Below are positions 1 to 12,495 of a DNA stretch of 64,000 nucleotides, piece after piece (within the stretch, counting starts at the first letter, position 1; each line of letters starts with the position of its first letter). Position numbers and translations under genes: made by a program. Source of the DNA: Chamaecrista fasciculata (lineage: Eukaryota > Streptophyta > Magnoliopsida > Fabales > Fabaceae); assembly GCA_003254925.1 (NCBI GenBank), contig QANZ01052391.1, positions 1 through 64,000 on the forward strand. The letters run 5' to 3'. Below the pieces are notes generated by a model. That model ran no database searches, had not been told where the DNA came from, and saw nothing but the letters and a program-made list of their open reading frames with translations.

Positions 1-798
1 GCAAAGATAAGTGAGACTATTACTCATTTGAATTGGATAAAATGCTTTGTCCTATTATCTGAACATGTCTGTCATCTGATAGTTTTTATTTAGGCCTATA
101 ATATTCGAGTAACTGTTGATTGTTCTTATGTCCTTCAACTATGTTCATTTCTTTCTCTTCGGAATGTCACTTTTCCTTTTCCTTTTGGAACAAATTTGTT
201 TTCGCCATTAAACTTTTTAGTTCTACAATTTAGTGGCTAGATAGTTAAACATATATTTTTAAAGGATAAAAAAATACATCTCCTGATTTGATTAATTTAA
301 ATCAACCATGGTTTTTGCCAAAGATGATAGCCATAATAAGATAATAGCGATATTTATTGCTTTTCATGTTTTTAACTGAAAATAAGGTAATTTGATATTC
401 AATACAAGAAAGTTTTTTAGTAGCTGTTTACTTCTAGCAGGGCATAGAAATAACGCTAAAGTCTAAAATGTACTTATGAGTAAGAGGGTAATTCATAATT
501 ATTTGCCCACTAACTTTAGTTTTTATGAATTAAAGGATTTTGAGAGGATGTGATGATGGCTTCAAAGGCATGTATATTGAAACTGAAAAGTACTTGGATC
601 ATGTTGTTAATTTTTTAGATAATTAAAGTTAGGGTAAAAAAATAAATAGACTAAAATGTGAAACTTTAGAAACAAAATCAATAATAAATAATCCTTGTGG
701 ATCAGATCATGCCTCATAATGACGAAACTAGCAGCAAGAAGTGTTTGCAGATCTTCAATGACAGGCCGAAGAAGTGATCGGGCTGTGGCCTTGTAATA
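1..798. other. PPR-flank repeat with an exon-like piece
   Basis: No complete gene is seen. The first 250 bases and the stretch around 580-690 closely resemble sequence upstream of PPR3 (about 23050-23240 and 22380-22480), so this is duplicated PPR-cluster flank. On the - strand, about 700-798 reads as an open, protein-like stretch (YYKATARSLLRPVIEDLQ...) preceded on that strand by ttttaaacag, which looks like a splice acceptor. I do not recognise the protein. It may be an exon fragment carried with the duplication. Confidence 0.5.
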
Positions 799-807
799 CT
801 GTTTAAA

Positions 808-2092
808 GGCCAAAGTGCGAATTTGGTCCTGTAACTTTGCTCAAGTTCCCAAATCAGTCTTATAACTTTTTTTGTCTCGAATTTGGTCCTGTAACTTTGC
901 TCAAGTTCCCAAATCAATCCTATATCTTTTTTGTCTCGAATTTGGTCCTGTATCTTTGCTCTAGGTCCCAAATCAGTCCTATATCTTTTTTTTTGTCTTA
1001 GTTTTGGTCCCATATGTTTTGAAAATCTCCCACTGTTAGTCCTCCGTCTATTTTAAATTACAGTTTAATCCTGAAAACCTCAAGACCCTTTCATTTTAGT
1101 CCCTGACTATCAAAACAAAAGTGAAAGAGCATCCTTGAAGATTCTCAAACCTTACATCTTGGTCTCTAATCCATGAATTCTTCATGAAATGGAATAGAAA
1201 TGCAAAAAAAAACACAAATTAAAAGAAAATGACAGAGGGACCAAAACTGAAAACGCAGAAAATTTAAACCCATTGGAAAACATAAAGAAATCGTCGAGAA
1301 ACTCAAAAACTCATCCAAAATCCCCAATTCTTACTGAAATCTCACTCAAGTGATCGCCCTCAAATGCTTTAAGAAAGAATTTTCGAAAATCCAAACTTTT
1401 GAGGAAGGAGGTGATAGAAGATTCTCTTACATTTGGTGATTCTGAGAGAGAAGTTTTGAAATCCCTTACATTTCTTCTATCACCTCCCTTCTCAAAAGTT
1501 TGGGTTTTTTTAAAGCATTTGAGGACGATTATTTGAGTGAGATTTCAGTAAGAATTGATATTTTTGGAAAGTTCTCGAGTTTCTCGGCGATTTTTGTACG
1601 TTTTCCGACGAGTTTGGGGCATTTTTCGGTGAGTTTTAAATTTTCTGCATTTTTAGTTTTGGTCCCTCTGTCATTTGCTTTAATTTGTGTTGTTTTCGCA
1701 TTTATATTTCCTTTCATGAAAAATTCATGGATTAGAGACCAAGATATAAGGTTTAAAAATCTTCAGGGATGCTCTTTCACTTTCATTTTGATAGTCCGGG
1801 ACTAAAGTGAAAGGGACTTGAAGTTTTCAGGACTAAACTTTAATTTAAAATAGACGGAGGACTAACGGTGAGAAGTTTTCAAAACATATGGGACCAAAAC
1901 TGAGACAAAAAAAGATGTAGGACTGATATGGGACCTAGAGTAAAGATATAGGACCAAATTCGAGACAAAAAAAGTTATAGGACTGATTTGGGAACTTGAG
2001 CAAAGTTACAGGACCAAATTCGAGACAAAAAAACTTATAGAACTGATTTGGGAACATGAGCAAAATTATAAGACCAAATTCGCACTTTGACC
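808..2092. mobile_element. MULE-type foldback element (long TIR), 1285 bp
   Basis: Nearly the whole element is one inverted repeat. The left end ggccaaagtgcgaatttggt is mirrored by the right end ...accaaattcgcactttgacc, and the two arms meet in a short loop near 1400-1480. The 9-bp direct repeat ctgtttaaa flanks it at 799-807 and 2093-2101. Such long terminal inverted repeats with a 9-bp target duplication are typical of Mutator-like elements. No transposase is encoded, so it is non-autonomous. Each arm carries about three tandem copies of a unit of some 60 bp (gaatttggtcctgtaacttt...). Open frames inside look incidental. Confidence 0.85.
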
Positions 2093-2101
2093 CTGTTTAA
2101 A

Positions 2102-2773
2102 AGGGTCGGTTGATCAACAACAAACGAGTGGTCAAATATAACAAATAAATATTTAAAACACACACCACAAATATAAGTCTTTTTTTTCATTAATAACACA
2201 AATATAATTCAGAAAGCTCCAAAATGTTAATTGAAAGTTGAGTATTTTTTTATTTGGTTAAAATTTCATTTTGGTCATAAAAGAATTTTTTATTTCATTT
2301 TGATCCTCAAATTATATTTATTTTGTTTTAGTTCTTAAAATGTGATTTCGTCAAGTTTCTGTCATTATTTATAACCTGAATAGTTGCAATAAACCATTCT
2401 TTCAATATACTTTTTGATAAGTGAATTGAAAAAGAAAAAGAGAAAAAATCTTATCTTTGGTCACAAATTGGAGAAAAAAATTGATTACAAATTTACTTCT
2501 AACTTGTAATTAAGATTTAAGGATGATTTTTTTTGTCAACTTTCTTATTGTGAAATATATAAGAGAGAAAAATGATATATCTCAATTGTCAAGTTTAGAA
2601 ATAATGACATAAATCATATAAAGCCACATTTTAGGAACCAAAAAGAAAAAAAAATGAAAGTTTAAGGGCCAAAAGGGAATAAAAAAAGTTTTTGGACCAA
2701 AATAAAACTTAGCCCATAGTTTGAAGACCAAAACAAATATTTGACCATTATTGTTCGTTAATAAGTATAGAGA
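2102..2773. other. intergenic, degenerate foldback-like repeat
   Basis: No gene is seen. Roughly 2255-2745 has weak inverted symmetry: 'ttttggtc' phrases on the left and 'gaccaaaa' phrases on the right. This is the style of the other foldback elements, but I could not fix its ends or a target duplication. Confidence 0.35.
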
Positions 2774-3332
2774 AAACCTACTACTTGGTCCCTCCTTTTT
2801 CACAGTTTTAACTATTTGGTCCCTCAAAAATTAGAAATGTCAACTCGTTAGTCCGTTTGGCCTATCTCCGTTACCAACACTGATAACTTGGTCATTAAGT
2901 GCACATGTAACACGTTAAATGTCACATATTTAACTTTTTGGGACTACCTTAGGTTTGAGATTTGGGAATAATTCAATAATTTATACCTTATGGAAACTTC
3001 AAGTGTAATACAAATATATGAGTCTGACTCAATTTTAGGCCGATTTAATTGTGTTTATTGGTCCAGTTCGATTGGTTTAAGTGATTAGGATGCTAAAGTG
3101 ACATTTAACAGTGTGATGTAAGCATTTAACGTTTGATAGTTGACAATTTTGATAAATGAGGGACTAAATAGTTGACAATTTTGATAAAGGAGGGACTAAA
3201 TAGTTGACAATTATGATAAATGAGGACTAAATAGTTGACAATTATGATAAATGAGGGACTGAGTAGTCTATTTCAATAAATAAGGGACCAAATCGTTGAC
3301 TCACTAAAAAAGAGAGACCAAATAGTAGGTTT
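2774..3332. mobile_element. foldback MITE ending at an assembly gap
   Basis: The left end aaacctactacttggtccct is mirrored by the right end ...gaccaaatagtaggttt. Inside, a unit of about 31 bp (aatagttgacaattttgata...) is repeated about four times between 3145 and 3260. The right end falls directly against the single N at 3333, so a target duplication cannot be checked. The sequence after the N is PPR coding sequence. Confidence 0.65.
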
Positions 3333-3333
3333 N
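3333..3333. other. one-base assembly gap (N)
   Basis: A single N joins the right end of a MITE to the interior of a PPR coding sequence. The reading frame is open immediately after it, so the missing first ~75 codons of PPR1 are probably lost to the assembly rather than to biology. Confidence 0.8.
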
Positions 3334-4758
3334 TATGACACTGCTATTTCACTTTGTGCACAAGCGGAATCAAATGGAGTGATTCCTGATTTGGCTACTC
3401 TCAACATCATGATCAATTGTTACAGCCATTTGCGTAAGTTGAATTTCGCTTTCTCTATATTGGGGAAGGTTTTCAAGATGGGTCATCAACCTAATACCAT
3501 AACTATAACTACAATAATGAAGGGGCTGTGTAATAATAACAGGGTTGGTGAAGCACTGCATATTCATGATGAATTAATTGCCCGAGGCTTTCGGTTAGAT
3601 GAAGTGAGTTATGGCACCTTACTCAATGGGTTGTGTAAAACAGGAGAAATAAGAGCTGCCATAAAATTGCTGCAAATGATGAAAAAACTGCAACTAAAGC
3701 CTAATGTCGTCATGTACAACACTGTCATCGATGGCCTCTGTAAGGGTGGTTTTGTAAATGAGGCACTTGATTTGTGTTCTGAAATGCGTAACAAGAGAAT
3801 CCCCCTTGATGTTGTCACTTATAACTCTCTAATTCATGGTTTATGTAACACGGGTCACTGGCAAGAGGCTACTCAATTGGTCAATGAGATGATTGAAAGT
3901 CGCATGAATCCTAATGTCATTACTTTTAATATAATGGTTGATGTGTATTGTAAGGAAGGAAGGATTTATGAAGCTCAAGGTGTGTTTGCTATGATGATGA
4001 AGTTTGGGGAACAACCTGATGTTGTTACTTACAATGCTTTAATGGATGGTTATTGCTTAATAAATAATGTTAAGCAATCAAGAGAGTTACTCAGCAAGAT
4101 GACCAAATTTGGTTTGATGCCTGGCGTTATTAGCTATAATATCTTACTTAATGGATATTGTAAGAGTAAGTTGTTGGATGAAGCTTTGGATATGTTTAAG
4201 GAAATGCGTGTTAGAAATCTGGTTCCTGATACTATAACATACAATTCCCTCATTGATGGCTTTTGCAAGTTTGGAAAATTATCACATGTTGGAGATTTTA
4301 TTTGTGAGATGCATGACAATGGACAGCCTCCTGATATAACCACATATAACATATTGTTAGACGCATTGTGCAAAAGAGGACATCTTGATGAGGCTATTTC
4401 ATTATATAAGCAAATTGTCAACCGTGGAATGCAACCTAATGTCTACACATTCACTTCACTTATTGATGGACTCTGCAAAGGTAACAGAGTAAATTATGCA
4501 CTTAGGATTTTTAATGTTCTCTTGGAAAGTCATTATTATCTAGATGTCCATGCATACACTGCAATGATAAGCGGCCTTTGTAAGGAGGGCTTGTTTGATG
4601 GAGCAATGGCCTTGCTTGAAAAGATGGAAGAGAATGGTTGCCTCCCTGATTTTGTAACCTTTGAAGTAATTATTCGAGAGCTTTTTGAAAGAAATGAAAA
4701 TGACAAAGCAAAGAAGCTTCTCCTTGAAATGATCGCTAGAGGTCTTCTAAAACGATAA
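3334..4758 (+). CDS. PPR1: Rf-like P-class PPR protein, 5' partial
   Basis: The frame is open from the base after the N to TAA at 4756-4758, giving 474 residues. The first in-frame residues (YDTAISLCAQAESNGV) align with residue 76 onward of PPR6, so about 75 residues (leader plus half of motif 1) are missing. What remains is a partial motif 1 followed by motifs 2 to 14, each exactly 35 residues with the P-type pattern VVTYNxLIxGLCKxG...A..L..EM...G..P(D/N). Rf-like PPR proteins bind specific mitochondrial transcripts, and some silence male-sterility ORFs. The coding part is intronless with no internal stop. If its start exists beyond the gap it would be about 549 residues and may work. Confidence 0.85.
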   Translation, partial: YDTAISLCAQAESNGVIPDLATLNIMINCYSHLRKLNFAFSILGKVFKMGHQPNTITITTIMKGLCNNNRVGEALHIHDELIARGFRLDEVSYGTLLNGLCKTGEIRAAIKLLQMMKKLQLKPNVVMYNTVIDGLCKGGFVNEALDLCSEMRNKRIPLDVVTYNSLIHGLCNTGHWQEATQLVNEMIESRMNPNVITFNIMVDVYCKEGRIYEAQGVFAMMMKFGEQPDVVTYNALMDGYCLINNVKQSRELLSKMTKFGLMPGVISYNILLNGYCKSKLLDEALDMFKEMRVRNLVPDTITYNSLIDGFCKFGKLSHVGDFICEMHDNGQPPDITTYNILLDALCKRGHLDEAISLYKQIVNRGMQPNVYTFTSLIDGLCKGNRVNYALRIFNVLLESHYYLDVHAYTAMISGLCKEGLFDGAMALLEKMEENGCLPDFVTFEVIIRELFERNENDKAKKLLLEMIARGLLKR

Positions 4759-7700
4759 AACTAGGTTAGTACTTCAGTCCTCCTCATTTTCCTCTTGCTT
4801 GAAAAACTTAATGATATTCTCAATGATTACTCTACCTTTGCACCCAACCATTCAACAGCTGAATAATGTCATGTGTATAGAATCTCATTTTGGTTCAAAG
4901 AGTAAACCCTTTCAAAATCTTTTTACATAATTTGATGTTTTTATCATATGAGGTGGCTTCTGCATACAATTTTTTAGATGCATTAGTATCTGTATAATTT
5001 GATGGGGAGAATGAAAAAGGAACTCTCAATTTGCATGCATAGCGTATACATGAGCACCTATTATAGAGTAATAAATGCTAGAGTTAATTAAACAAATGAC
5101 TTTAGGACTGAAGGGTATAGAGCATGTTATGATTCTAAGTATTTTTTAATTTTAAAAAATTAAAAGTGTAAAAAAAATGTTTGATAGCTTAATTTTTAAA
5201 AGTAGAAGACAAAATTATTTTTAAAGTTCAAAACTACAAATTATCACATGATTAATTAAAATAAAGAATGGTTAAAGGCAAAGATGTCATTGCTACTACT
5301 ATATGGTTTCAAAGGCAAAGATCTGTGAGAGTATTACACATTTGAATTGGATATAATGCTTTGTGCCTTCCGTTACAGTGGAGTGGGTTTGTTATTCTGA
5401 ACATGTCTGATACCTTTTATTTAGTCTTATAATCTTCTAGTAACTAGCTCTTAAATTGCCGTCTAAACTGTTGATTTTTATCATATCCCTTCACTATGTT
5501 CATTTCTAGTAGTATGAATATATAAACTCAATCATTTTCTCTCAAATTATCAATTGAATGATGTTGTACTTTGAGTTTCTTTCTCTTCTGAAGTTCACTT
5601 TTCCTTTTGGCTCCAAGTTTCAACTCAACTTACTAGTTTGTGGTTGAATTGGTTTATTTTAGATAGTTTAAATATGGAGATGATCATTACTAGATATTTG
5701 TATAACACCCTTGAAGGGTCTTCATGAAATCAGACATGGATGGGAACTGAACTTGGACATGTCATTGGGTAATTGGAAACCTTCTATGTTCTTGTTTATA
5801 ATGTATATTGAACTTGAGTTGCAACTGATTGATAGGAGCCAATTAAACACCAATATAGAATCAAGAAAGTAGATAAAGAGAAGTTATGGAACAGTATTTG
5901 AAATGAGGTCTTTATATAGCCCTTCTGTTAATTAAATGTTAAAAAAGGTTAAGTTTGTGCTTGGGCCCTTCCTCTTTTAATTTGTTGTTGATTTTCTTCT
6001 GATTATGTGTTTAAGATATTGTGTGTTGATGACTGTTTTACTCTCATGGGGATTTAGTTGCTGCTATCTAATGAAGTATTATTCTAATAACAGATATGTC
6101 AGAGACAATAGATACTTTCTGCTGTACATATGTGATTTAATGGGGATTAAGTTATTTGAATTGTCTAAGGAGGCTGATAGTTCCGATACACCTCTGCTGG
6201 AGGTAATTCTTTTGTAAATTCTATGAAGTTACTACATGTAGATTCTAGCATTATGTTTACTTGCCAAGAAAGTTGAGTTGAGTATCATCCTTGCTTGCTT
6301 ATAGTGTTCATGATTATTGTCTGACTGTAGTGAGATGATCATTACTAGATATTTGTATAACACCCTTGAAGGGTCTTTCTGAAATCAGACATGGATGGGA
6401 ATTGAACTTGGACACGTCATTGGGTAATTGGAAACCTTCCATGTTCTTGTTTATAATATATGATGACTCTTAATTGCTTTCCTACTGTTATATGAGGACT
6501 TGTAATTGTTTATCTTTTATATCCTATATCTGAAATGATTGGACATGAAAAACATTTTGCCTATTTATGTGCTCATCTTTGCACATTGCTCTTTCTTGTT
6601 CACTGTTAGTTAAGTATATTAGCTCAAGTATCTTCTCAAGTTGTGCATAATTGCTTGTCTTGATGATTTCATCATCTAACTCTAAAAAGCTTTTAAACAG
6701 AAATGGAGTCAAATAAGTGTCAAAGGAGTAACTCTACCCAAAGAAGAAAGGTGAAGAAGCCAATGGATGGTGAAGAATCCATGAAGAATGCCACTTCGAA
6801 ATGAAGAGGATGGAATGTTGTGTTTTGATTGCATAGACAATTAAAAAAAATGAAGGCAAAGATATTCTCAAATTGATAGGGTATGATGCCTTCAAAGTTA
6901 TTACTTAAAAAATAACTGCCTCAATGTACATTGTTTATGTATATTTAATCGTTTGTATTTTGTAGGTTAATCCCTTTTGATTTATAAATTTATAATTCAT
7001 TTTATAAAATTAAAACTACCTTATATTTGTAACTCCCATCTTCATTGGGAAATATATAAACCCAATCAGATGGTCTTCAATCATCAATTGAGTGATGTTC
7101 TCCTGTGAGTAATATCTTTCACTTAGTGTCACTCATTCATTGGATTCATTTATGAAGTCATTAGCTTGTAGTCATGAGTCTGGTATTAACTGTTAATTTG
7201 GTTATATGAGACTGGCAATATATAATGGTGCCACCATTATTGATGTATCAACTTAGGTGAATAGCTTAATTCTCCAGTTCTGCATAATAGCATAATGGAG
7301 TGAAGAAAGGGGAGGAAACCATGGATGATGGATAAGATAGCCACAAGAAACAATGAAGGAGCCACGTAGAGATCAGGAAATCATCTAACTCTGAATAGCT
7401 TTAATGTTAGTGTATGTTGAATTTTACTAATAAATCATTTGTTCTGCATAATAATATCTAACTATTGGTGACTGTTTTCTCTCTCTGCAAAATTGCTTCA
7501 GTAATCATTTCTTCTTTCTGTGTGTATGGGAGATATCATTTCTATTACTTTGAGTCTTTGTTATCTTGTATGAATCCATTTAGTATAAATTAGATTAGAT
7601 TACATAATGTTAATGCAAGTAATCAAATGTCATGGTGCTGATTGTTAATGGGAGTAGTGCAATTTCATAATTAATAAACAAGAACAAAATTACTTACCTG

Positions 7701-10006
7701 TCTTCTCTTCCTCCTGTGTGCTTTTGTTGTGATTTCGTTGATCTGTATTTATTATCCTAGCCGAATCTCTGCATCACTTTGAGACGGACACTTCAAGTAT
7801 TCCTGAAATCCCATTAAACATAGTAATGAATTGCATCAAGTGCTTCAAAATAAATGTTTTCTAAAGCTCCATTTTTTGTGAGTCACTTAAGGTTGGATTT
7901 AGACAGTTAAAGCTTGGGAATTACAATTTTTTTTTTTTAATTATTATTTATACAGTACATAAAATAGATTCTGAAATCTGGTTTGTTTCATTTACAAGTT
8001 GAGTAAATTAGGTTGTCAAATATTTTTAATTATAGATTTGTGACCTCATAATTCTATGGATGATATATATTGATATTGCAAATGCTATTGAAGTTGAATT
8101 GGTGGGGTGTGTATATGAACGTATTAATGTGGCTTGATATATAATTAAAAGGATAACGGAGTCTGTAATATGATTAACTTGGTAATTTGAGCTAATAGCC
8201 ACTAATAACTCTCTTTTAGGTTAATCCCTATGATTTATAAATTTCTAGTTGACAGAATAATTTTCTATTTTCTTTTATTCATGTACTAATTATTTTTGAA
8301 TATGTTCCATTCTATGGGTATCTTTTTACATGTATTTTGACTCAGTTTTCTGTCTTAACATGTGTTAATGTTATTTGCTCATGTACAATAGTTTCATTCG
8401 AAGATGCCACTGTCCAAATTGACTCAGTAGTGTTTTGACTTTAAATTGCATTAATAATGAAAAAATAAAGGCAAAGATATTCTCAAATTAGAGAAATTGA
8501 GAGGAAGTGATGGCTTCAATGGCATAGCATAAAAATAACTGCCTCAAGTTCTGCATAATGTTCTGCTTAAAAACTCACTTGGTTGTTCTACATGTTATTA
8601 TCATTAAACCTTTACTCTTTTTTATATTTTGTCTAAATTTCTTAAAGCTCCCAAAAACTTAGACTAAATGAGTAGCAAATAAAAAACTTGCAAAAATTAT
8701 ATATTATTTTTTTAAAATTGGAAGATCAAATAGTTGAAACAAAATTTCTTTTAGGAATTAAATCTCACAGTTCACATATTTTGGGGCTAAATAATTAAAT
8801 CATATTTTTTAAGGATAAAAAACTGCATTTTATCACTTGATTAATTAAAATCAAGCATGTTTATTGGCAAAGATGATATTGCCACTACTATATGGTCTCA
8901 TAGGCAAAGATCTGTGAGAGTATTACACATTTGAATTGGATAAAATGCTTTGTGGCCTTCCATGACAGTGGAGTAGTTTTGTTATCCTGAACATGTCTGA
9001 TACCTTTTATTTAGTCCTATAATCTTGTAATAACTAGCTCCTAAATTGCCATCTAAACTTTTGATTATTATTATATCCCTCCACTATGTTCATTTCTTGT
9101 TAAAATGCATATGTAAACTGAATCATGTGCTCTCAAATTATCAGTTGAATTATGTTCTACTGTGAGTTTCTTTCTCTTCTGAAGGTCACTTTTCCTTTTG
9201 GCTCCATTTATCAACTCTACTTACTTGTTTGTGGTTGAATTGATTTATCATAGAAAGTAGAAATATGGAGATGATCTTTATAGAACAACCTTGAAGGGTG
9301 TTTCTGAAATCTGACATGGATGGGAGTTAAACTCCAAAATGTCATTGGGTAATTGAAAACAGAAATTCAATTTCACAATGACACATGATATATTTTAATT
9401 TTATGTTCACATATACTAGTGAGCTTCTCAAGTTGCATTTTGTTTTATTACATGTCAGATACTACGTTGTGCCTTCTCAAGGTGTTCTGTTTCAACCTAC
9501 TTGTGTGTGTTTCGTTTATGTTAAAGTAAAACTTGAAGGCTGCTATCAAAGTGAATATATTTCTTTTTTTTATGGTACAACAAAGTGAATATATTTCTTG
9601 ATGTATCAACTTAGTTGAGAATGTTGGCTTCAGTAACGGTTTCCTCTCTCTGCAAAACTGCTTCAGTAACCATTTCTTCTTTCTGTGTGTATGGGAGAGA
9701 TCATGTTTATTACTTTTTGTCTTTGTTATCTTGTATAAATCCTTTTAGAGTTTTAGTATAAAATTAAAACTACCTTATATTTGTAACTCCCATCTTCATT
9801 GGGAAATATATAAACTCAATCAGATGCTCTTCAATCATCAATTGAGAGATGTTCTCCTGTGAGTAATTTGTTTCTCTTCTTAGTGGCACTCATCCATTGG
9901 CTTTATTTATAAAGTCAGTAGTTTGTAGTCATGAGTCTGCTATTTACTGTTAATTTGGTTATATGAGACTGGCAATTATAATGGTGCCACCATTATTGAT
10001 GTATTT
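4759..10006. other. duplicated PPR 3' flank, non-coding with exon-like scraps
   Basis: This 5.2-kb stretch holds no gene I can support. It is a mosaic of blocks that also occur downstream of PPR3 (25147-29400), PPR4 (34881-35660) and PPR5 (45416-50000). Examples are the block with 'catgtctgatacctttta' and the block with 'gatgatcattactagatatt'. Scraps look exonic: an open piece at about 6135-6210 followed by a gtaatt donor-like site, and the small ORF at 6703. The sequence from 9245 to 9762 is repeated without any difference I could see at 19912-20429. Confidence 0.6.
6703..6804 (+). other. exon-like small ORF (33 codons) in the PPR 3' flank
   Basis: ATG at 6703 lies just after ttttaaacag, a good splice-acceptor look-alike, and reads 33 codons to TGA at 6802-6804. 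The product is Lys/Ser-rich and ends ...ESMKNATSK. Related blocks recur at 26341 (second codon after the ATG is TGA) and 35116 (open, 38 codons), with more distant versions near 22764, 27590, 42515 and 46530. I do not recognise the protein. It may be a spliced 3' exon, a scrap of a captured gene or a chance frame. Confidence 0.3.
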
Positions 10007-10840
10007 TTTTTTTTTGCCAACAAACACAAATCCTTCCATTAATAGAACAAAGAATTACAAACACCAATTCAGACCTTAGCAGGAAACATATACAGACTCA
10101 AAAAAAACCAGACCCAAGCACTAAGCAACCTCCCCATCCTCTCATTCAACTCCAGACCTGTCCTCCTGCGCACAAAAACCAGAATCAATCAACAAAATCT
10201 CAGCCAGCGGTAATGGGGGCGACAAAACCCACCCAAACGGGCACATACACCAAGCGGCCAGTTTAGCTACATAGTCAGCAACTTTATTAGCATCATGCTT
10301 CACAAACAAGAACTCAACCTTCTCAAATCCAGCAGCAAGATTACCAATATCCTAAACAACAGCAGATATAGTCCAGTCACAACACCTATCTTTACAACTC
10401 AAACAATCAATAAGCATTTTACAATCAGACTCAATACAAACATTTAACCAGCCATTATTTACACACAAAACACAAGCCTTCTTAACTGCAATGGCCTCAG
10501 CAACCAAAGCAGAACTAGTCCTTACAGCCCAATTCACACCATCCACAAGCATCCCATTGGAGTCTCTAGCCACCACCCCAATCCCAGCCAAACCATTAGA
10601 GCTTTTGAACGAATCATCCACATTAATCTTGATGGAACCCGCATCAGGAGGCTTCCAACAAACTAGCTCCTCAGAACTAGCCCCATCAAACACCCTACCA
10701 CCCACACATTCCATACTCCTCCAATACTCATCTGCCAAAAAAACAACCCTCCCACTAACCACAATAGGAATCTCAATCACACCCTCAAAAACTGCCTTAC
10801 ATCTTGCCTTCCAAATTTTGTATATGTTTATTTTATTTAA
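10007..10840 (-). mobile_element. 5'-truncated LINE fragment with RNase H domain (pseudogene)
   Basis: Read on the - strand, the 3' poly(A) tail is the T run at 10007-10017. The frame upstream begins ...IWKARCKAVFEG and continues into WKPPDAGSIKINVDDSF, the usual start of the plant LINE-type RNase H domain (RVT_3). Acidic residues follow (SDC...D). An in-frame TAG near 10352 breaks the domain, and the same frame continues beyond it to about 10125 (DIGNLA...FVKHDANKVAD). Only the last ~240 codons of ORF2 remain. The 5' side runs into an LTR-like region at about 10840, so no target duplication could be matched. Confidence 0.75.
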
Positions 10841-12483
10841 TTAAGCGCTAGAATATAAAATAATTCTTAGGCTGACGTTAATTTATTTATTTTGTTGTAA
10901 TTAAATTAATTATATGTGTTTTGATAATTGTCAAAAATTCTTAGTTGATATATATTAAATATTGGCTTGTCACAATGTGTTTTTATAAAATAATGAAGTT
11001 TTAATTTGAAAGATCATTTAAGTCTATAATTGAGAGACCATGATTGAGTAAGATTAGAATTACATTTAGTATATAATCAGGGATTATGTGTTAATCCACC
11101 TAAGTAAGGAAAGAAATCTGAGAGTTATTCCTATTCCTTAATTATCGCTATGTCTAAAGGAACAATTTAGGAAACTTTCTAAAATGTGCGCTGCGTATTC
11201 ATTGTAGTTAAATCAAAGTGCTAAACTCGCTCTATTACATTAACTTCATGTTATGAACTTTGAGAAAGTTTTAAGTTGACCGTTGAAGTTATTCTTAATT
11301 GCTGAATCTATATTTGGAAAGAATTATGTTAATTACTCCTAATCCGCAGGTCAAGGAACCCTTACAAGGAAAATTTTCAAACTTTCATATTTTGACCATG
11401 CTGATCAATGCTCAACTTCTACATGTCATAAATATCAGATGAGCAACCTGGAAATGCCGTTAAGACTTTGAAGAGGACTAAGAAAAATCGAATTTCTTGA
11501 AGATACTATTGTTCCTAGCCGTTGGAGTATTCAAAGCTGAAGAAAAATTCCATATCAAGCTACTGAAGCTGCTTTACTATATAAGTTGAAGAATTCCAAT
11601 GTTGAAGATGCTAATTTTCGCTGAAAAGAATATCTCTGTGAAGCTGCAAAGTGCAAACTCTTTGTGAGAACCCTTTGTGGGATTAGTCTTTGTGACATTT
11701 CACCTTTGTGTGTGAACCTATCTCTTAGTGAGAGAACCCCTTCTATATACTTCTTGAAACTGTCTGATTCGTTCGTATACCTCCTAGTGGTAATAGGTTA
11801 CCTACCCTCGGTTGTTGTGAAACCCAAAGTGGTGATCTGTGAGTGATAACACTGTAAGAGGAGTTATTGTGAGGAACCTTATTGTTACCCGTGAGGACTT
11901 GTGGTTTGAGAAACTGTAAAAGTGTGAAACCCCAGTGGTGATCCATGAGTGGTTGAGTGCCAATTGTAATTTGGTTAGTTTGCCCAACAATAATATAAAA
12001 TCCCTTATTTTGTGTTTAGGGACTGGACGTAGGTTTAAGATGACGTAAAATCCCTTACTTTGTGTTTAGGGACTGGACATACCCAGCAATAATATAAAAT
12101 CCCTTACTTTGTGTTGAGGACTAGTAGCTTATTCTGAACCAGTATAAATCTGTTGTGTCATTATTCCTTATCCTTTCTTCTTTATATTCCGCATTTATCC
12201 TTTGAGTTAAGGATTAGTTTTTTTTTCATTAGCAATCTGTTTGAATATCTGATCTGCTTAAGTATTTGCTTTATTTGAGTATCCCTGTGTTCTTAAGCTT
12301 ATCTGTTATTGCTAAGAAGCTTTGTTCTGAAAGAAACTGTTTGAAAGAATTGTTCTGATGAATTTATATTAGAGGGATTGTTTTGAGTAACTGTTTTAAG
12401 GAACTTTGTTAAAACTCGTTTTTAACTTAGAAATTTTTTTTTAAATACTAATTCACCCGCTCTTAGTATATTTCCCTTGTGCA
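10841..12483. mobile_element. probable Ty1/copia-type LTR remnant
   Basis: There is no protein gene. The phrases 'ctgaaccagtataaatctg' and 'aattcacccgctcttagta' are of the kind found near the 3' end of plant copia-type LTRs. Three imperfect copies of a ~33-bp unit (taaaatcccttactttgtgt...) lie at about 11996, 12046 and 12094. Host-like PPR flank resumes by about 12487. Neither edge nor a target duplication is fixed, so this is a family-level guess. Confidence 0.4.
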
Positions 12484-12495
12484 TCCTGACTAACA

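Noticed and set aside
1500..1805. 101-codon frame on the + strand
   Set aside because: Lies wholly inside the arms of the foldback element; Phe/Ser-rich translation of a repeat, mirrored by a frame on the other strand.
9385..9588. 67-codon frame, identical copy at 20052-20255
   Set aside because: Starts at a non-ATG codon in repetitive PPR flank; its identity reflects the whole 518-bp repeat, not coding constraint.
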